Source: Azospirillum brasilense (GTDB lineage Bacteria; Pseudomonadota; Alphaproteobacteria; Azospirillales; Azospirillaceae). From it: 64,000 nucleotides of DNA. The position numbers were made by a program, and so were the translations under genes. The stretch lies in assembly GCF_001315015.1 (NCBI RefSeq), contig NZ_CP012914.1, forward strand, positions 1,426,001-1,490,000, given 5' to 3'. Below, piece after piece: positions 55,671-64,000 of the stretch (its first letter is position 1; each line of letters begins with the position of its first letter). The notes under the pieces were generated by a model. That model saw only the letters and a program-made list of their open reading frames with translations. It was not told the DNA's origin and did no database searches.

Positions 55671-58118
55671 ATGGACAAGACGGGTCTCAGCGAAAGCGAC
55701 ATCTGCGCAAAATTCATCACACCGGCTGTCGTGCGTGCAGGGTGGGACGAAGCCCTCCAGATTCGTCGCGAGGTCAGCTTCACCAAAGGCCGCATCATCG
55801 TGCGCGGCAAGCTGGTTAGCCGTGGTCAGGGCAAGCGCGCCGACTACGTCCTCTACTACAAACCGAACATCCCATTGGCCCTGATCGAGGCCAAGGACAA
55901 TTCGCACAGCATCGGCGACGGGATGCAGCAGGGGCTTGAGTACGCCGCCACGCTGAACATCCTGTTCGTGTTTTCCTCGAACGGTGACGGCTTCGTATTC
56001 CACGACCGCACCAGGGCTGGGGGCGCGACCGAGACCACGCTGTCGCTCGATGCCTTCCCGTCACCAGACGACCTGTGGGCGCGTTTCCGGGCCTGGAAAG
56101 GGCTGACGCCTGAGGCCGAACAGACCGTCCTCCAGGACTATTACGACGACGGCAGCGGCAAGGCTCCGCGCTATTATCAAGTCAACGCGATCAATGCGGC
56201 GGTCGAAGCCATCGCCAAGGGCCAGCAGCGAGTCCTGCTCGTCATGGCGACCGGCACCGGCAAGACCTACACCGCCTTCCAGATCATCTGGCGGCTCTGG
56301 AAGGCGGGCCGGAAGAAGCGTATCCTGTTCCTGGCTGACCGGAATGTCCTCGTTGACCAGACGATGGTGAACGACTTCAGGCCGTTCGGCGCGTCCATGG
56401 CAAAACTCTCGACGAATTCCAAGACCATCGAACGCGACGACGGCTCGGACCTGACGCTTCCCACGGCCATCGACAAAAAGCGCCGCATCGACACCGCGTA
56501 CGAGGTCTACCTCGGGCTTTACCAAGCGATCACCGGACCGGACGAGCGTCAGAAACTCTTCCGCGAGTTCTCACCCGGCTTCTTCGATTTGATCGTCATC
56601 GACGAGTGCCACCGTGGCAGCGCCGCCGAGGATTCGGCGTGGCGGGAAATCCTGGAGTATTTCAGCTCCGCCACGCAGATCGGCCTCACCGCAACCCCGA
56701 AGGAGACCGAGTACGTCTCCAACATCGCCTACTTCGGTGATCCGGTTTACTCCTACTCGCTCAAGCAGGGCATCCGCGACGGCTTCCTCGCGCCTTACAA
56801 AGTCGTGAAAATCCACATTGACCGGGATGTGCAAGGCTACCGGCCAGAAAAGGGACAGCGCGACCGCGACGGTGACGAGGTTGAGGACCGCATTTACAAC
56901 GTGAAGGATTTCGACCGCACCCTGGTGCTCGACGACCGCACCAAGTTGGTTGCCAAGCGGGTCACGCGTTTCCTGAAGGAGAGCGGCGACCGCTTCCAGA
57001 AGACCATCGTCTTCTGCGTCGATCAGGAGCACGCGGCGCGCATGCGGCAGGCTCTGGTGAACGAGAACGCCGACCTATGCGCTGAGAACCACCGCTATGT
57101 ATTGCGGATCACGGGGGGCGACGCCGAGGGGCAAGCCCAGCTCGGCAACTTCATCGACCCCGAGTCAAAGTACCCCGTCCTGGTGACGACCTCGCGCCTC
57201 CTGTCAACAGGAGTCGATGCGCAGACCTGCCGCCTGATCGTGCTCGACCGCGAGGTCGGTTCGATGACGGAGTTCAAGCAGATCGTCGGGCGCGGCACCC
57301 GCGTGCATGAGGACACCCGCAAGTTCTATTTCACGCTGATGGACTTCCGTGGGGCTACCAACCACTTCGCCGATCCGCAGTTCGATGGCGAGCCGGTGCA
57401 GATTTACGAGCCCCATGACGATGACCCAGTGGTGCCGCCTGATGACGTGCCCCCGAATGATGAGGAAGGCGAGTCGCTGCCGGAAACGCCGGGTGAGGAC
57501 GAGATCATTGTTGACGGCCTGCCCGACGCCGATCCGCCACCAGGAGGCAGGCGGCGCAAGGTGTACGTGGATGGCGTTGCCGTCAGCATCCTGGGCGAGC
57601 GGATCGAATACCTTGACGAGCACGGCAAGCTTGTCACCGAGTCACTGCGCGACTTCACGAAAAAGGCGCTGCGGAAGAGCTTCGCCAGCCTCGACGGCTT
57701 CCTGAACCGCTGGAACAAGGCGGATCGCAAGCAGGCGATCCTCGATGAGCTGGAAGCCGAGGGGCTGTCGCTTTCTGTTGTCGCGGAGGAACTTGGTGCC
57801 GACCTCGATCCCTTCGACCTGATCTGTCATATCGCTTTCGACCGCAAGCCGCTGACCCGTCGGGAACGGGCAGAGAACGTCAAAAAGCGCGACGTGTTCA
57901 CGAAGTACGGCCCGCAAGCGCGTGCCGTGCTCGATGCGCTGCTCGCCAAGTACGCTGATGAAGGCGTGCTCAACCTCGACGACGCTAACGTGCTGCGTAT
58001 TCCACCGTTCACAGGGCTCGGCACGACGGTGCAGCTTCTGAAGGCGTTCGGTGGTAAGAACGGCTTTGAACAGGCCGTGCACGAACTGCAAGCGGCTCTT
58101 TATCAGGAAACCGCCTAG
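55671..58118 (+). CDS. hsdR: Type I restriction enzyme, HsdR subunit
   Basis: The 815-residue protein has an N-terminal endonuclease domain with a PD-ExK-type core, RADYVLYYKPNIPLALIEAK (Asp58, Glu73, Lys75). It then has a helicase motor with Walker A VMATGTGKTYTAF (about 191-203), DEAD-like VIDECHRGSA and IGLTATPKE, and QIVGRGTRVHED (motif VI). The C-terminal part resembles the EcoEI-type domain. It cuts DNA after translocation when the site is unmethylated. Start ATG 55671 is the first plausible one before the nuclease domain. hsdM begins 3 bp after its stop. Confidence 0.93.
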   Translation: MDKTGLSESDICAKFITPAVVRAGWDEALQIRREVSFTKGRIIVRGKLVSRGQGKRADYVLYYKPNIPLALIEAKDNSHSIGDGMQQGLEYAATLNILFVFSSNGDGFVFHDRTRAGGATETTLSLDAFPSPDDLWARFRAWKGLTPEAEQTVLQDYYDDGSGKAPRYYQVNAINAAVEAIAKGQQRVLLVMATGTGKTYTAFQIIWRLWKAGRKKRILFLADRNVLVDQTMVNDFRPFGASMAKLSTNSKTIERDDGSDLTLPTAIDKKRRIDTAYEVYLGLYQAITGPDERQKLFREFSPGFFDLIVIDECHRGSAAEDSAWREILEYFSSATQIGLTATPKETEYVSNIAYFGDPVYSYSLKQGIRDGFLAPYKVVKIHIDRDVQGYRPEKGQRDRDGDEVEDRIYNVKDFDRTLVLDDRTKLVAKRVTRFLKESGDRFQKTIVFCVDQEHAARMRQALVNENADLCAENHRYVLRITGGDAEGQAQLGNFIDPESKYPVLVTTSRLLSTGVDAQTCRLIVLDREVGSMTEFKQIVGRGTRVHEDTRKFYFTLMDFRGATNHFADPQFDGEPVQIYEPHDDDPVVPPDDVPPNDEEGESLPETPGEDEIIVDGLPDADPPPGGRRRKVYVDGVAVSILGERIEYLDEHGKLVTESLRDFTKKALRKSFASLDGFLNRWNKADRKQAILDELEAEGLSLSVVAEELGADLDPFDLICHIAFDRKPLTRRERAENVKKRDVFTKYGPQARAVLDALLAKYADEGVLNLDDANVLRIPPFTGLGTTVQLLKAFGGKNGFEQAVHELQAALYQETA

Positions 58119-58121
58119 ACC

Positions 58122-59579
58122 ATGTCTGTCCGTTCTCTCGTCAAGTCGATCCAGGATATCATGCGCAAGGACACCGGCGTGGATGGTGATGCCCAGCGTA
58201 TCAGCCAGCTGTGCTGGATGTTCTTCCTCAAGATCATCGACGACCAGGATCAGGAGTTGGAGCTTCTCGACGCGAAGTACCAGTCACCGATCCCCCCACG
58301 GTTCCAGTGGCGGAACTGGGCGGCAGACCCGGAGGGCATGACGGGGGATGAGCTGTTGGCGTTCGTCAACGACGAGCTGTTCCCGTCCCTGAAGAACCTG
58401 ATTCCCATCGGCGGGACGAAGGATCGTCGTCGCATCGTCAGCGACGTGTTCGAAGATGCCTACAACTACATGAAGTCCGGTCAGTTGATCCGTCAGGTCA
58501 TCAACAAGATCAGTGGCGTTGATTTCAACAACCTCGCCGACCGCCAGCACTTCGGCGACATCTATGAACAGATCCTCAACGACCTTCAATCCGCCGGAAA
58601 CGCGGGTGAATACTACACGCCGCGCGCTGTCACCGCGTTCATGGTGGACCGGATCGATCCGAGACCCGGCGAGACGCTGTTCGATCCGGCGTGTGGTACT
58701 GGCGGCTTTCTGACCTGCGCGATCCGCCACATGCGGGACCGCTACGTGAAGCGGCCCGAGGACGAGCAGACCATGCAAGGCGCGTTGCGGGCAGTCGAGA
58801 AGAAGCAGCTGCCGCACATGCTCTGCGTCACCAACATGCTCCTGCACGGCATCGAGGACGCCAGCTTCGTTCGCCACGACAACACGCTGGCGCGTCCCTA
58901 CATCAGCTGGGAGCAGAAGGAGCGGGTCGAGATCGTGCTGACCAACCCGCCGTTCGGCGGGCGTGAAGAGGACGGCATCGAGTCCAACTTTCCGCAGCAC
59001 TTTCGCACGCGCGAGACGGCCGACCTGTTCCTCGCCCTCATCATCCGTCTGCTGAAACCCGGTGGGCGTGCCGCCGTGGTGCTGCCTGACGGCACCCTGT
59101 TCGGCGAGGGCGTGAAGACGCGCCTGAAGGAGCATCTGATGGAGGAGTGCAACCTCCACACCATCGTCCGCTTGCCCAACTCCGTGTTCAAGCCGTACGC
59201 CTCGATTGGCACCAACCTGCTGTTCTTTGAGAAGGGGGAGCCGACCAAGGACGTCTGGTTCTGGGAACATCGTGTTCCGGAGGGCCAGAAAGCCTACTCG
59301 ATGACCAAGCCGATCCGGTTCGAGCATCTCAAGGAATGCATCGACTGGTGGGGGGGGGCGGAACGCCAGGGACGCCAGGAGACAACGCGAGCCTGGAAGG
59401 TCTCGGCCGATGACGTGAAGGCGCGCGGGTACAATCTCGACATCAAGAATCCGCACACGGTGGCCGACGATCACGGCAACCCGGAAACGTTGTTGGCTGA
59501 TCTGAACGCAGCCGAGGCGCGGGCGTCCAGCTTGCGCGACCAGCTGAGGGCCATCCTCGCGGAAGCGGTGGCCCGATGA
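58122..59579 (+). CDS. hsdM: Type I DNA methyltransferase, HsdM subunit
   Basis: The 485-residue N6-adenine methyltransferase has an N-terminal helical domain, then motif I FDPACGTGGFL (from Phe187) and motif IV NPPF (Asn275) within EIVLTNPPFGGREEDG. It modifies the site with HsdS and protects host DNA. It is in operon with hsdR and overlaps hsdS by 4 bp. Confidence 0.97.
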   Translation: MSVRSLVKSIQDIMRKDTGVDGDAQRISQLCWMFFLKIIDDQDQELELLDAKYQSPIPPRFQWRNWAADPEGMTGDELLAFVNDELFPSLKNLIPIGGTKDRRRIVSDVFEDAYNYMKSGQLIRQVINKISGVDFNNLADRQHFGDIYEQILNDLQSAGNAGEYYTPRAVTAFMVDRIDPRPGETLFDPACGTGGFLTCAIRHMRDRYVKRPEDEQTMQGALRAVEKKQLPHMLCVTNMLLHGIEDASFVRHDNTLARPYISWEQKERVEIVLTNPPFGGREEDGIESNFPQHFRTRETADLFLALIIRLLKPGGRAAVVLPDGTLFGEGVKTRLKEHLMEECNLHTIVRLPNSVFKPYASIGTNLLFFEKGEPTKDVWFWEHRVPEGQKAYSMTKPIRFEHLKECIDWWGGAERQGRQETTRAWKVSADDVKARGYNLDIKNPHTVADDHGNPETLLADLNAAEARASSLRDQLRAILAEAVAR

Positions 59580-61303
59580 ACGCTGAGCGTCTCCTTGCCC
59601 TGTACGAGCGCACCGCCGACGCGCCCGATGCGGTTTCACGTCTGCGTCGCTTCATCCTTGATCTGGCAGTTCGCGGCAAGCTCGTGCCGCAGAACCCGAA
59701 TGATGAGCCTGCGTCGGAGCTGCTGAAGCGCATCTTGATCGAGAAGTCGCGACTGGCTGCTGCTGGGAAGATTGCAGCTGACAAGCCAATGGGCGTGCAG
59801 AAAGAAGAGGCATTTGAAACCCCCAAGGGGTGGGAATGGTCGCGCTATGGAGATTTAGCCTTGGAAGTAGCGACTGGTCCTTTTGGCTCAATGCTTCATC
59901 AACATGAATATGTTGTTGGCGGAACTCCGGTCATTAATCCATCGCACATGGTTAACGGCGAGATTGTCGCTGACCAACGCGTCGCTGTATCTTCCCGAAA
60001 AGCTCAAGAATTGTCATCGTATCGCCTCCAGGCTGGCGATGTTGTAATGGCAAGAAGAGGTGAGGTGGGGCGGGCTGCTCTAGTGAGAGATGAAGCTAAC
60101 GGCTACATCTGCGGTACTGGAAGCTTTCGTGTAAGGTTCAGCGACGACGTGTGTCGCGAGTTCATTATGATCCTCCTGCGCTCTCAACAGGTTCGTCTAT
60201 ACCTAGCCAATCAGTCGGTTGGCACAACCATGACGAACTTGAACCATTCTATTTTGAATAAAATGCCTACTCCCGTTCCTCCAGCAGAAGAACAGCGCCG
60301 CATCGTTGCCAAGGTCGATGAGTTGATGGCGCTATGCGACCAGTTGGAGAAGGCGAGAGAGCTACGCGAAGCTACGCGCGACCAATTTGTCGCAGCAACT
60401 CTTGCTCGCCTGAATGATCCCGATCCGGAAACGTTTCACGAAGATGCGAAGTTCGCGCTGGGCGCCCTGACTGCGCTTACCACGCGTCCCGACCAGATTA
60501 AGAAACTCCGCCAGACGATCCTGAACCTCGCAGTGCGGGGCAAGCTCGTGCCGCAGGACCCTAACGATGAACCGGCGTCGGAGTTGCTTAAGCGGATTTC
60601 TGCCGAGAAGAGGCGCTCACGCGGTTCGACTGTGATGGTTGGAAGTGACGCCATACCATTTCCCATTCCCATTTCATGGAAATGGGCTGCCCTCGACGAG
60701 TTAATCACAAGCGGGCCGCAGAATGGTATCTCGCCAAAGCCGACGACCCGCACTGATGCGCCGAGGGCAATAACCTTAACGGCAACAACATCTGGCGTCT
60801 TTAACCCGAATCATTTCAAGCGAGTTGAGGCAACGATCCCAAGCAGCTCGGATCTTTGGCTTCAACAAGGTGACCTTCTTTTCCAACGGGGCAATACACG
60901 TGAATATGTAGGCATCGCCGCGATCTACGAAGGGCCACCAACAACATTCCTGTTCCCTGATTTGATGATGAGGGTGCGGCTCTCTGAGCATGTGAATCTC
61001 AGGTACGTTCATCTGGCAGCAATCTCACCTCCGGCTCGCGCGTTTCTGTCAGAGAATGCGTCAGGGGCGCAGGCGACCATGCCCAAGATCAACCAGACGA
61101 CCTTGGTTTCGCTACCGCTTCCGATCCCCCCCTTGGATGAGCAACATCGGATTTTTGCCAGGGTGAATGACTTGATGATGCTGTGCGATCAGCTGGAGGA
61201 AAGCCTTGCCAAGGGTGACGACACCCGTCGCCGTCTTCTCGACGCGCTGCTCGTCGAGGCGCTGGCGCCTGTGAAGGGTCGGGAGATGCAGGCCGCGGAA
61301 TGA
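59576..61303 (+). CDS. hsdS: Type I specificity subunit HsdS
   Basis: The 575-residue protein has two target-recognition domains (about 85-235 and 360-510) separated and flanked by conserved helices. The repeat LAVRGKLVPQNPNDEPASEL occurs at about 30-49 and again at about 318-337, and a second conserved helix pair, RRIVAKVDELMALCDQLEKA / HRIFARVNDLMMLCDQLEES, ends each half. The two TRDs read the two halves of a bipartite site. TRD1-coding DNA is clearly AT-richer, as usual for variable TRDs. Confidence 0.95.
   Translation: MNAERLLALYERTADAPDAVSRLRRFILDLAVRGKLVPQNPNDEPASELLKRILIEKSRLAAAGKIAADKPMGVQKEEAFETPKGWEWSRYGDLALEVATGPFGSMLHQHEYVVGGTPVINPSHMVNGEIVADQRVAVSSRKAQELSSYRLQAGDVVMARRGEVGRAALVRDEANGYICGTGSFRVRFSDDVCREFIMILLRSQQVRLYLANQSVGTTMTNLNHSILNKMPTPVPPAEEQRRIVAKVDELMALCDQLEKARELREATRDQFVAATLARLNDPDPETFHEDAKFALGALTALTTRPDQIKKLRQTILNLAVRGKLVPQDPNDEPASELLKRISAEKRRSRGSTVMVGSDAIPFPIPISWKWAALDELITSGPQNGISPKPTTRTDAPRAITLTATTSGVFNPNHFKRVEATIPSSSDLWLQQGDLLFQRGNTREYVGIAAIYEGPPTTFLFPDLMMRVRLSEHVNLRYVHLAAISPPARAFLSENASGAQATMPKINQTTLVSLPLPIPPLDEQHRIFARVNDLMMLCDQLEESLAKGDDTRRRLLDALLVEALAPVKGREMQAAE
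59675..60596. repeat. Imperfect direct repeat within hsdS
   Basis: A stretch of about 58 bp starting at 59675 recurs starting at 60539 (864 bp, exactly 288 codons apart) with a few mismatches. It encodes the conserved helix repeat at the start of each hsdS half. Such repeats allow TRD exchange by recombination. Confidence 0.8.
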
Positions 61304-61428
61304 TCTCGGCGACCACGCGAGTGTTCACGCGCACATCAGCCGATGTACCTTCACCACCTCCGATAATGGTTGGGAGCGCCGGGTCAGGTCGCCCGTCCTC
61401 TCGTGATACATAGAAGGCTCTGGACGCT

Positions 61429-62388
61429 ATGGCTGCCGATGAAATGATTGTGGTTGAGAGCGGCAAATTTTTGACCGAGTACCAAAAGGACCAACTGCGG
61501 TATTTCATCAATAAGCACAATAGCGCAGCGGGATGGAACACGCTTAGTCTCAGCATAATCACGAAGCTTGCTAATGGTGAACCGGTAAAGAGAAGGAACT
61601 TCGATCACCTATTGAGAGTTGTCGCTGAAATTACTTCTTTAATGCGGTCGGTGTACAAGGTCTACAAGATTGATCATAACCTTTCTCCTGAAGAGCAGCT
61701 ACAACAAGCTGTGCAGCACCTCTACAGAGGAGAACCGGAGCTAGAGGAACAAGAGTTCATAATCCGCAAGGAGCAGCGAGAAGAATTTTTCCGAAAAACG
61801 AAAAAGGCGTTCGCCGAAAAGTTTTTGCCGCTCGCAATCGGCGGATTCGCGTCAATCATTGCCGCATTGACACTTAACATTACCTTGGATTCTCTAAGTT
61901 CCAAGAGTGATCCCGAAGTGGCTTTTGCTGACTTGGCAACTCAACGTATTGCACGACTTGAAATGGATGTTCAAGAAGCCGTCAGAAAGGCCAACGAAAG
62001 TGGCGACCGTGTTGCAAAATTGCTCTCCGATATCGAGGTCATCAAGTCGCTTCCAGATGCGACCATGTCCCTTCAAATTGCTGAGCTAAAGAGCGCCACT
62101 GAGAAGACGAAAGGCGATATCGAACGTCTCCGCGAGATCCTTGGTGATCGCGAACCGGAGGAAACACTGCGTGTCGTGAGGCTTTCCGATTCCATTAAGA
62201 GTATAGACAAGGACATCACCGAATTCCGCTCCCGTCAAGAAGTCATCACCTCCGAGGTTCGCGCTTCGATCACGCGGGTTGAAGGTTATTTGTTCGGACT
62301 CATCACTGCGGTAATTGGTGTTGTGGTGACGATTCTCAGCCCGTTCGTTCTGGATGCAATAAAACGCTTCAGGGTGAGCGATGAATAA
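61429..62388 (+). CDS. Two-TM coiled-coil protein of unknown function, downstream of hsd operon
   Basis: The 319-residue protein has a cytoplasmic-looking N-terminal helical domain (about 10-125) with FLTEYQKDQLRYFINKHNSA. Then come TM1 (about 132-154, FLPLAIGGFASIIAALTLNI), a long coiled coil (about 165-285) and TM2 (about 286-308, VEGYLFGLITAVIGVVVTIL), ending in a short basic tail. I do not recognise the family. Base composition is lower in GC than the surrounding core genes, suggesting transfer. It sits 125 bp after hsdS in the same direction and might be an accessory of the defence cassette; this is inference. Confidence 0.75.
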   Translation: MAADEMIVVESGKFLTEYQKDQLRYFINKHNSAAGWNTLSLSIITKLANGEPVKRRNFDHLLRVVAEITSLMRSVYKVYKIDHNLSPEEQLQQAVQHLYRGEPELEEQEFIIRKEQREEFFRKTKKAFAEKFLPLAIGGFASIIAALTLNITLDSLSSKSDPEVAFADLATQRIARLEMDVQEAVRKANESGDRVAKLLSDIEVIKSLPDATMSLQIAELKSATEKTKGDIERLREILGDREPEETLRVVRLSDSIKSIDKDITEFRSRQEVITSEVRASITRVEGYLFGLITAVIGVVVTILSPFVLDAIKRFRVSDE

Positions 62389-62586
62389 AGGCGCAACGGT
62401 CCGGAACAGCGGGCATCAGTTTGGCTGTACAGCGCCCCAGCAAATTGGTTTTGGTTGCTAAGAGCCCGACCCAGACAGGGCGTAACAGTGCCAATTCGTG
62501 TGTCATCCGTTGCAAATCTTTGGAGCAGTCATGCTCCGTCGCGAAGTAAGCAAATCTCTGTATTCGGAGCTGCCTAGAGGCTTTGA
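62389..62586. other. Convergent gap between the membrane-protein and Rep-like genes
   Basis: The gap holds a small perfect stem GGAGCA-GTCA-TGCTCC (62522-62537) and no gene. It may serve as a weak bidirectional transcription end. Confidence 0.4.
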
Positions 62587-63537
62587 TCAAATCTTGAGAT
62601 GCGTTTCGGTTTCGGCAGTCCAAACTTCGGGGGCCTGTGGTTGATCTTCCGCTGCCGTGCCAACGCCAACTGGTGTGTAGGTGGACCAGCCGGTGGATGG
62701 TGGAACTTCGGCCTTTCCGCTCATTTGAGAATGTTCGCTGGCTTTCCAAAACGCTCCGCGTGATCCGAAATTGATGGTGTAGATCAGGTTCTCGAATTTG
62801 TGCGCGTTCAGGAAGAGGAGAAGTTCGTCCTCAATGGGTTTGGGGAGCCGGTAGGCTCGCCCACGAGTTTTCGACCCGTCAGGCAGCAAAACGACATCCC
62901 GGCCATAGGTGCGCCATTTGAACGGATAGGTGAACGCCTTTGCGAAATCCTCGGGGGTGTTCTCGATTTCCTGAACGACCATCCGATGGCTGCCAGACGT
63001 TGTCTGACCAGCATACCAGCGCCGCAGCCGTTCGATTTCCTTCCTGTTGAGACCGGCGACGATGAGGTGGGTATGCGGTACCCAACATCTCAAGTCGGTG
63101 CGGAACTCGACTTCATATGATCCAACAGCCTTTCCGTGTAGCAAGGCCGCTCGCTTGAACTGCTGTCGAACGGTGTTGATCACCCGTTGCGGCCTCGCCC
63201 CGTCGAGCTCGCCAGCCTCGACCATGTACCTGTCGTGGACGAGGGTCACATGATGAAGTGGCGGATGGTCCGCGAACTGAGCAGAAAGGCGGTCGTACGC
63301 TGTCACTTGGAGTTGGCGTGTGCACTTGAGACAGGAGGGTGATTTGCAGGAGGTGCTGCCGTCAAGGCAGGCATTCAGCTTCTCGGCCGCCCTTCTCCTT
63401 TCGCGTTTCCGGCCGCGCTTGGACTGCAGATGTGGAGCGGTGTCGGTAAGAAGGTTCCGAGAACGAGTGCGCGTTTCCCTCTCGGCAGCGTCTGGTCCGA
63501 TGAAACCTGGGTAGGCTTCGGCAAGGTTGGTGTGCAT
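62587..63537 (-). CDS. HUH-endonuclease/rolling-circle Rep-like protein
   Basis: The 316-residue protein has a basic N-terminus (KRGRKRERRRAAEKL), a Cys cluster (Cys57, 64, 69, 72) that looks like a zinc site, a strand HHVTLVHDRYMVE, then CWVPHTHLIVAGL with His155-x-His157, a HUH-like metal site, and TYPFKWRTYG with Tyr204 or Tyr211 as candidate nucleophile. This order resembles plasmid rolling-circle replication initiators. The middle residue of the HUH is Thr rather than a bulky hydrophobic, so the call is tentative. AT-rich DNA with direct repeats lies just upstream of its start, as expected for an origin. Confidence 0.55.
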   Translation of the reverse strand: MHTNLAEAYPGFIGPDAAERETRTRSRNLLTDTAPHLQSKRGRKRERRRAAEKLNACLDGSTSCKSPSCLKCTRQLQVTAYDRLSAQFADHPPLHHVTLVHDRYMVEAGELDGARPQRVINTVRQQFKRAALLHGKAVGSYEVEFRTDLRCWVPHTHLIVAGLNRKEIERLRRWYAGQTTSGSHRMVVQEIENTPEDFAKAFTYPFKWRTYGRDVVLLPDGSKTRGRAYRLPKPIEDELLLFLNAHKFENLIYTINFGSRGAFWKASEHSQMSGKAEVPPSTGWSTYTPVGVGTAAEDQPQAPEVWTAETETHLKI

Positions 63538-63969
63538 GGGGTGTGTGCTCTGCGGGGAATGCGGAAACGGTTAAAAATTTCGGCTTTTTCTAGGGGCCTC
63601 GGAGCGCCCCCCTTTAAAAGCGTCTGGGGCTATGTAAGCCTAAGGGGCTGTGTAACCTCATAGGGGGCTGTGTAACCTCATAGGGGGCTGTGTAGTCTTA
63701 TGTAAGGTCAGGTGGGCTCTATGAGCACAGGTATCATTCTTATGGTGTAGTGTAATACATCGTACTCATATAGAGAGGGCTATAGCACTGTCACTCATGT
63801 TGGCAACAACTGTTTACACGGTGTCGTTGTAAAAAAGGATAGTTAAAATATAGGTATTTTCCGCGTACTTTTTAAAATAAGGTTCTGTGCGCTGTCACGA
63901 GTTCCGCTCTGGTAAATGCTGCAATTCATCGTAACGATATAGACTGAAGAAATGTCTGGAGGAATTTCA
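63538..63969. other. AT-rich repeat-containing region, candidate replication origin
   Basis: A 432-bp AT-rich stretch between the inverted Rep-like gene and a rightward gene. It holds 20-bp direct repeats (63627-63704), a further partial copy (GGGCTCTATGAG near 63714), the palindrome ACACGGTGT (63816-63824) inside an ACAAC/GTTGT inverted repeat (63806-63830), and long A/T runs from 63831 to 63880. This is the composition expected of a plasmid-type origin or divergent control region. Confidence 0.5.
63627..63704. repeat. Iteron-like 20-bp direct repeats
   Basis: Two perfect tandem copies of GGGCTGTGTAACCTCATAGG (63645-63664 and 63665-63684) are flanked by a degenerate copy on each side (63627-63644 and 63685-63704). 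A 20-bp period places the units about two helical turns apart, like Rep-binding iterons. They lie about 90 bp upstream of the Rep-like gene start. Confidence 0.85.
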
Positions 63970-64000
63970 ATGTTCATTGCATACGATATGCCTGAAAATT
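63970..64000 (+). CDS. Start of a gene cut by the window edge
   Basis: ATG 63970 is preceded by a strong GGAGGA (63958-63963) with a 6-base gap and opens MFIAYDMPEN before the sequence ends. Too short to identify. It is divergent from the Rep-like gene and would share its AT-rich control region. Confidence 0.6.
   Translation, partial: MFIAYDMPEN

Noticed and set aside
63627..63704. CRISPR array
   Set aside because: Repeats are directly adjacent without spacers and only about four units; they fit iterons instead.

Overview
The window is GC-rich, densely packed bacterial chromosome. It looks like an alphaproteobacterium of the Azospirillum type (Rhodospirillales). The evidence is gene content and order: rplM-rpsI-argC-gamma carbonic anhydrase, aminotransferase-hom-glpX-recJ, a class I PHA synthase, a GapR/DUF2312 nucleoid protein, an ArsC/Spx-like protein of the nitrogenase-associated type, and many PAS-rich hybrid histidine kinases. 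The genus is inferred from gene knowledge; no database comparison was run.

Layout. 1-5.3 kb: a 5'-truncated ParA-like ATPase, an alpha/beta hydrolase, murJ, a rhodanese-type sulfurtransferase and a stand-alone fliN. 5.4-10.1 kb: GapR, a diaminopropionate ammonia-lyase/aminotransferase pair, a ClpP-fold periplasmic protein and a secreted PHB-depolymerase-like esterase. 10.2-13.5 kb: an SsuB/TauB-type ABC importer operon followed by an ArsC-like protein with a Cys/His-rich tail. 13.5-22.2 kb: two consecutive sensor-kinase/response-regulator pairs that are paralogous to each other; each regulator carries a large N-terminal helical region I do not recognise. 22.4-24.2 kb: a chemoreceptor. 24.2-32.4 kb: hydrolases, a cupin, an FAD oxidoreductase, a ribbon-helix-helix-like protein, an 1111-residue hybrid kinase and a small P-loop kinase. 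32.5-38.7 kb: cutA, an MFS carrier, a SPOR lipoprotein, an enoyl-CoA hydratase/CoA-binding protein/metY operon and a thioesterase. 38.8-45.0 kb: ribosomal proteins L13/S9, argC, gamma carbonic anhydrase, an OmpA-family protein, phaC and a small lipoprotein. 45.4-47.9 kb: a MarR regulator translationally coupled to a Bcr/CflA-type efflux pump, then a lipoprotein. 48.2-55.1 kb: aminotransferase, hom, glpX, gldA-like dehydrogenase and recJ.

The last 9 kb differ in character. A tRNA-Glu(UUC) gene at 55191-55266 separates the core-like genes from what looks like an accessory island. It holds a complete type I restriction-modification operon (hsdR-hsdM-hsdS), a two-TM coiled-coil protein of unknown function, and an inverted gene resembling an HUH-type replication initiator. 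Next to that gene is an AT-rich, iteron-like region of 20-bp repeats, and then the start of a gene cut by the window edge. The replicon-like tail (62.6-64 kb) and the unknown membrane protein beside the hsd operon are the most novel-looking parts; the duplicated kinase/regulator module is next. No rRNA, CRISPR array or recognisable transposase was seen.
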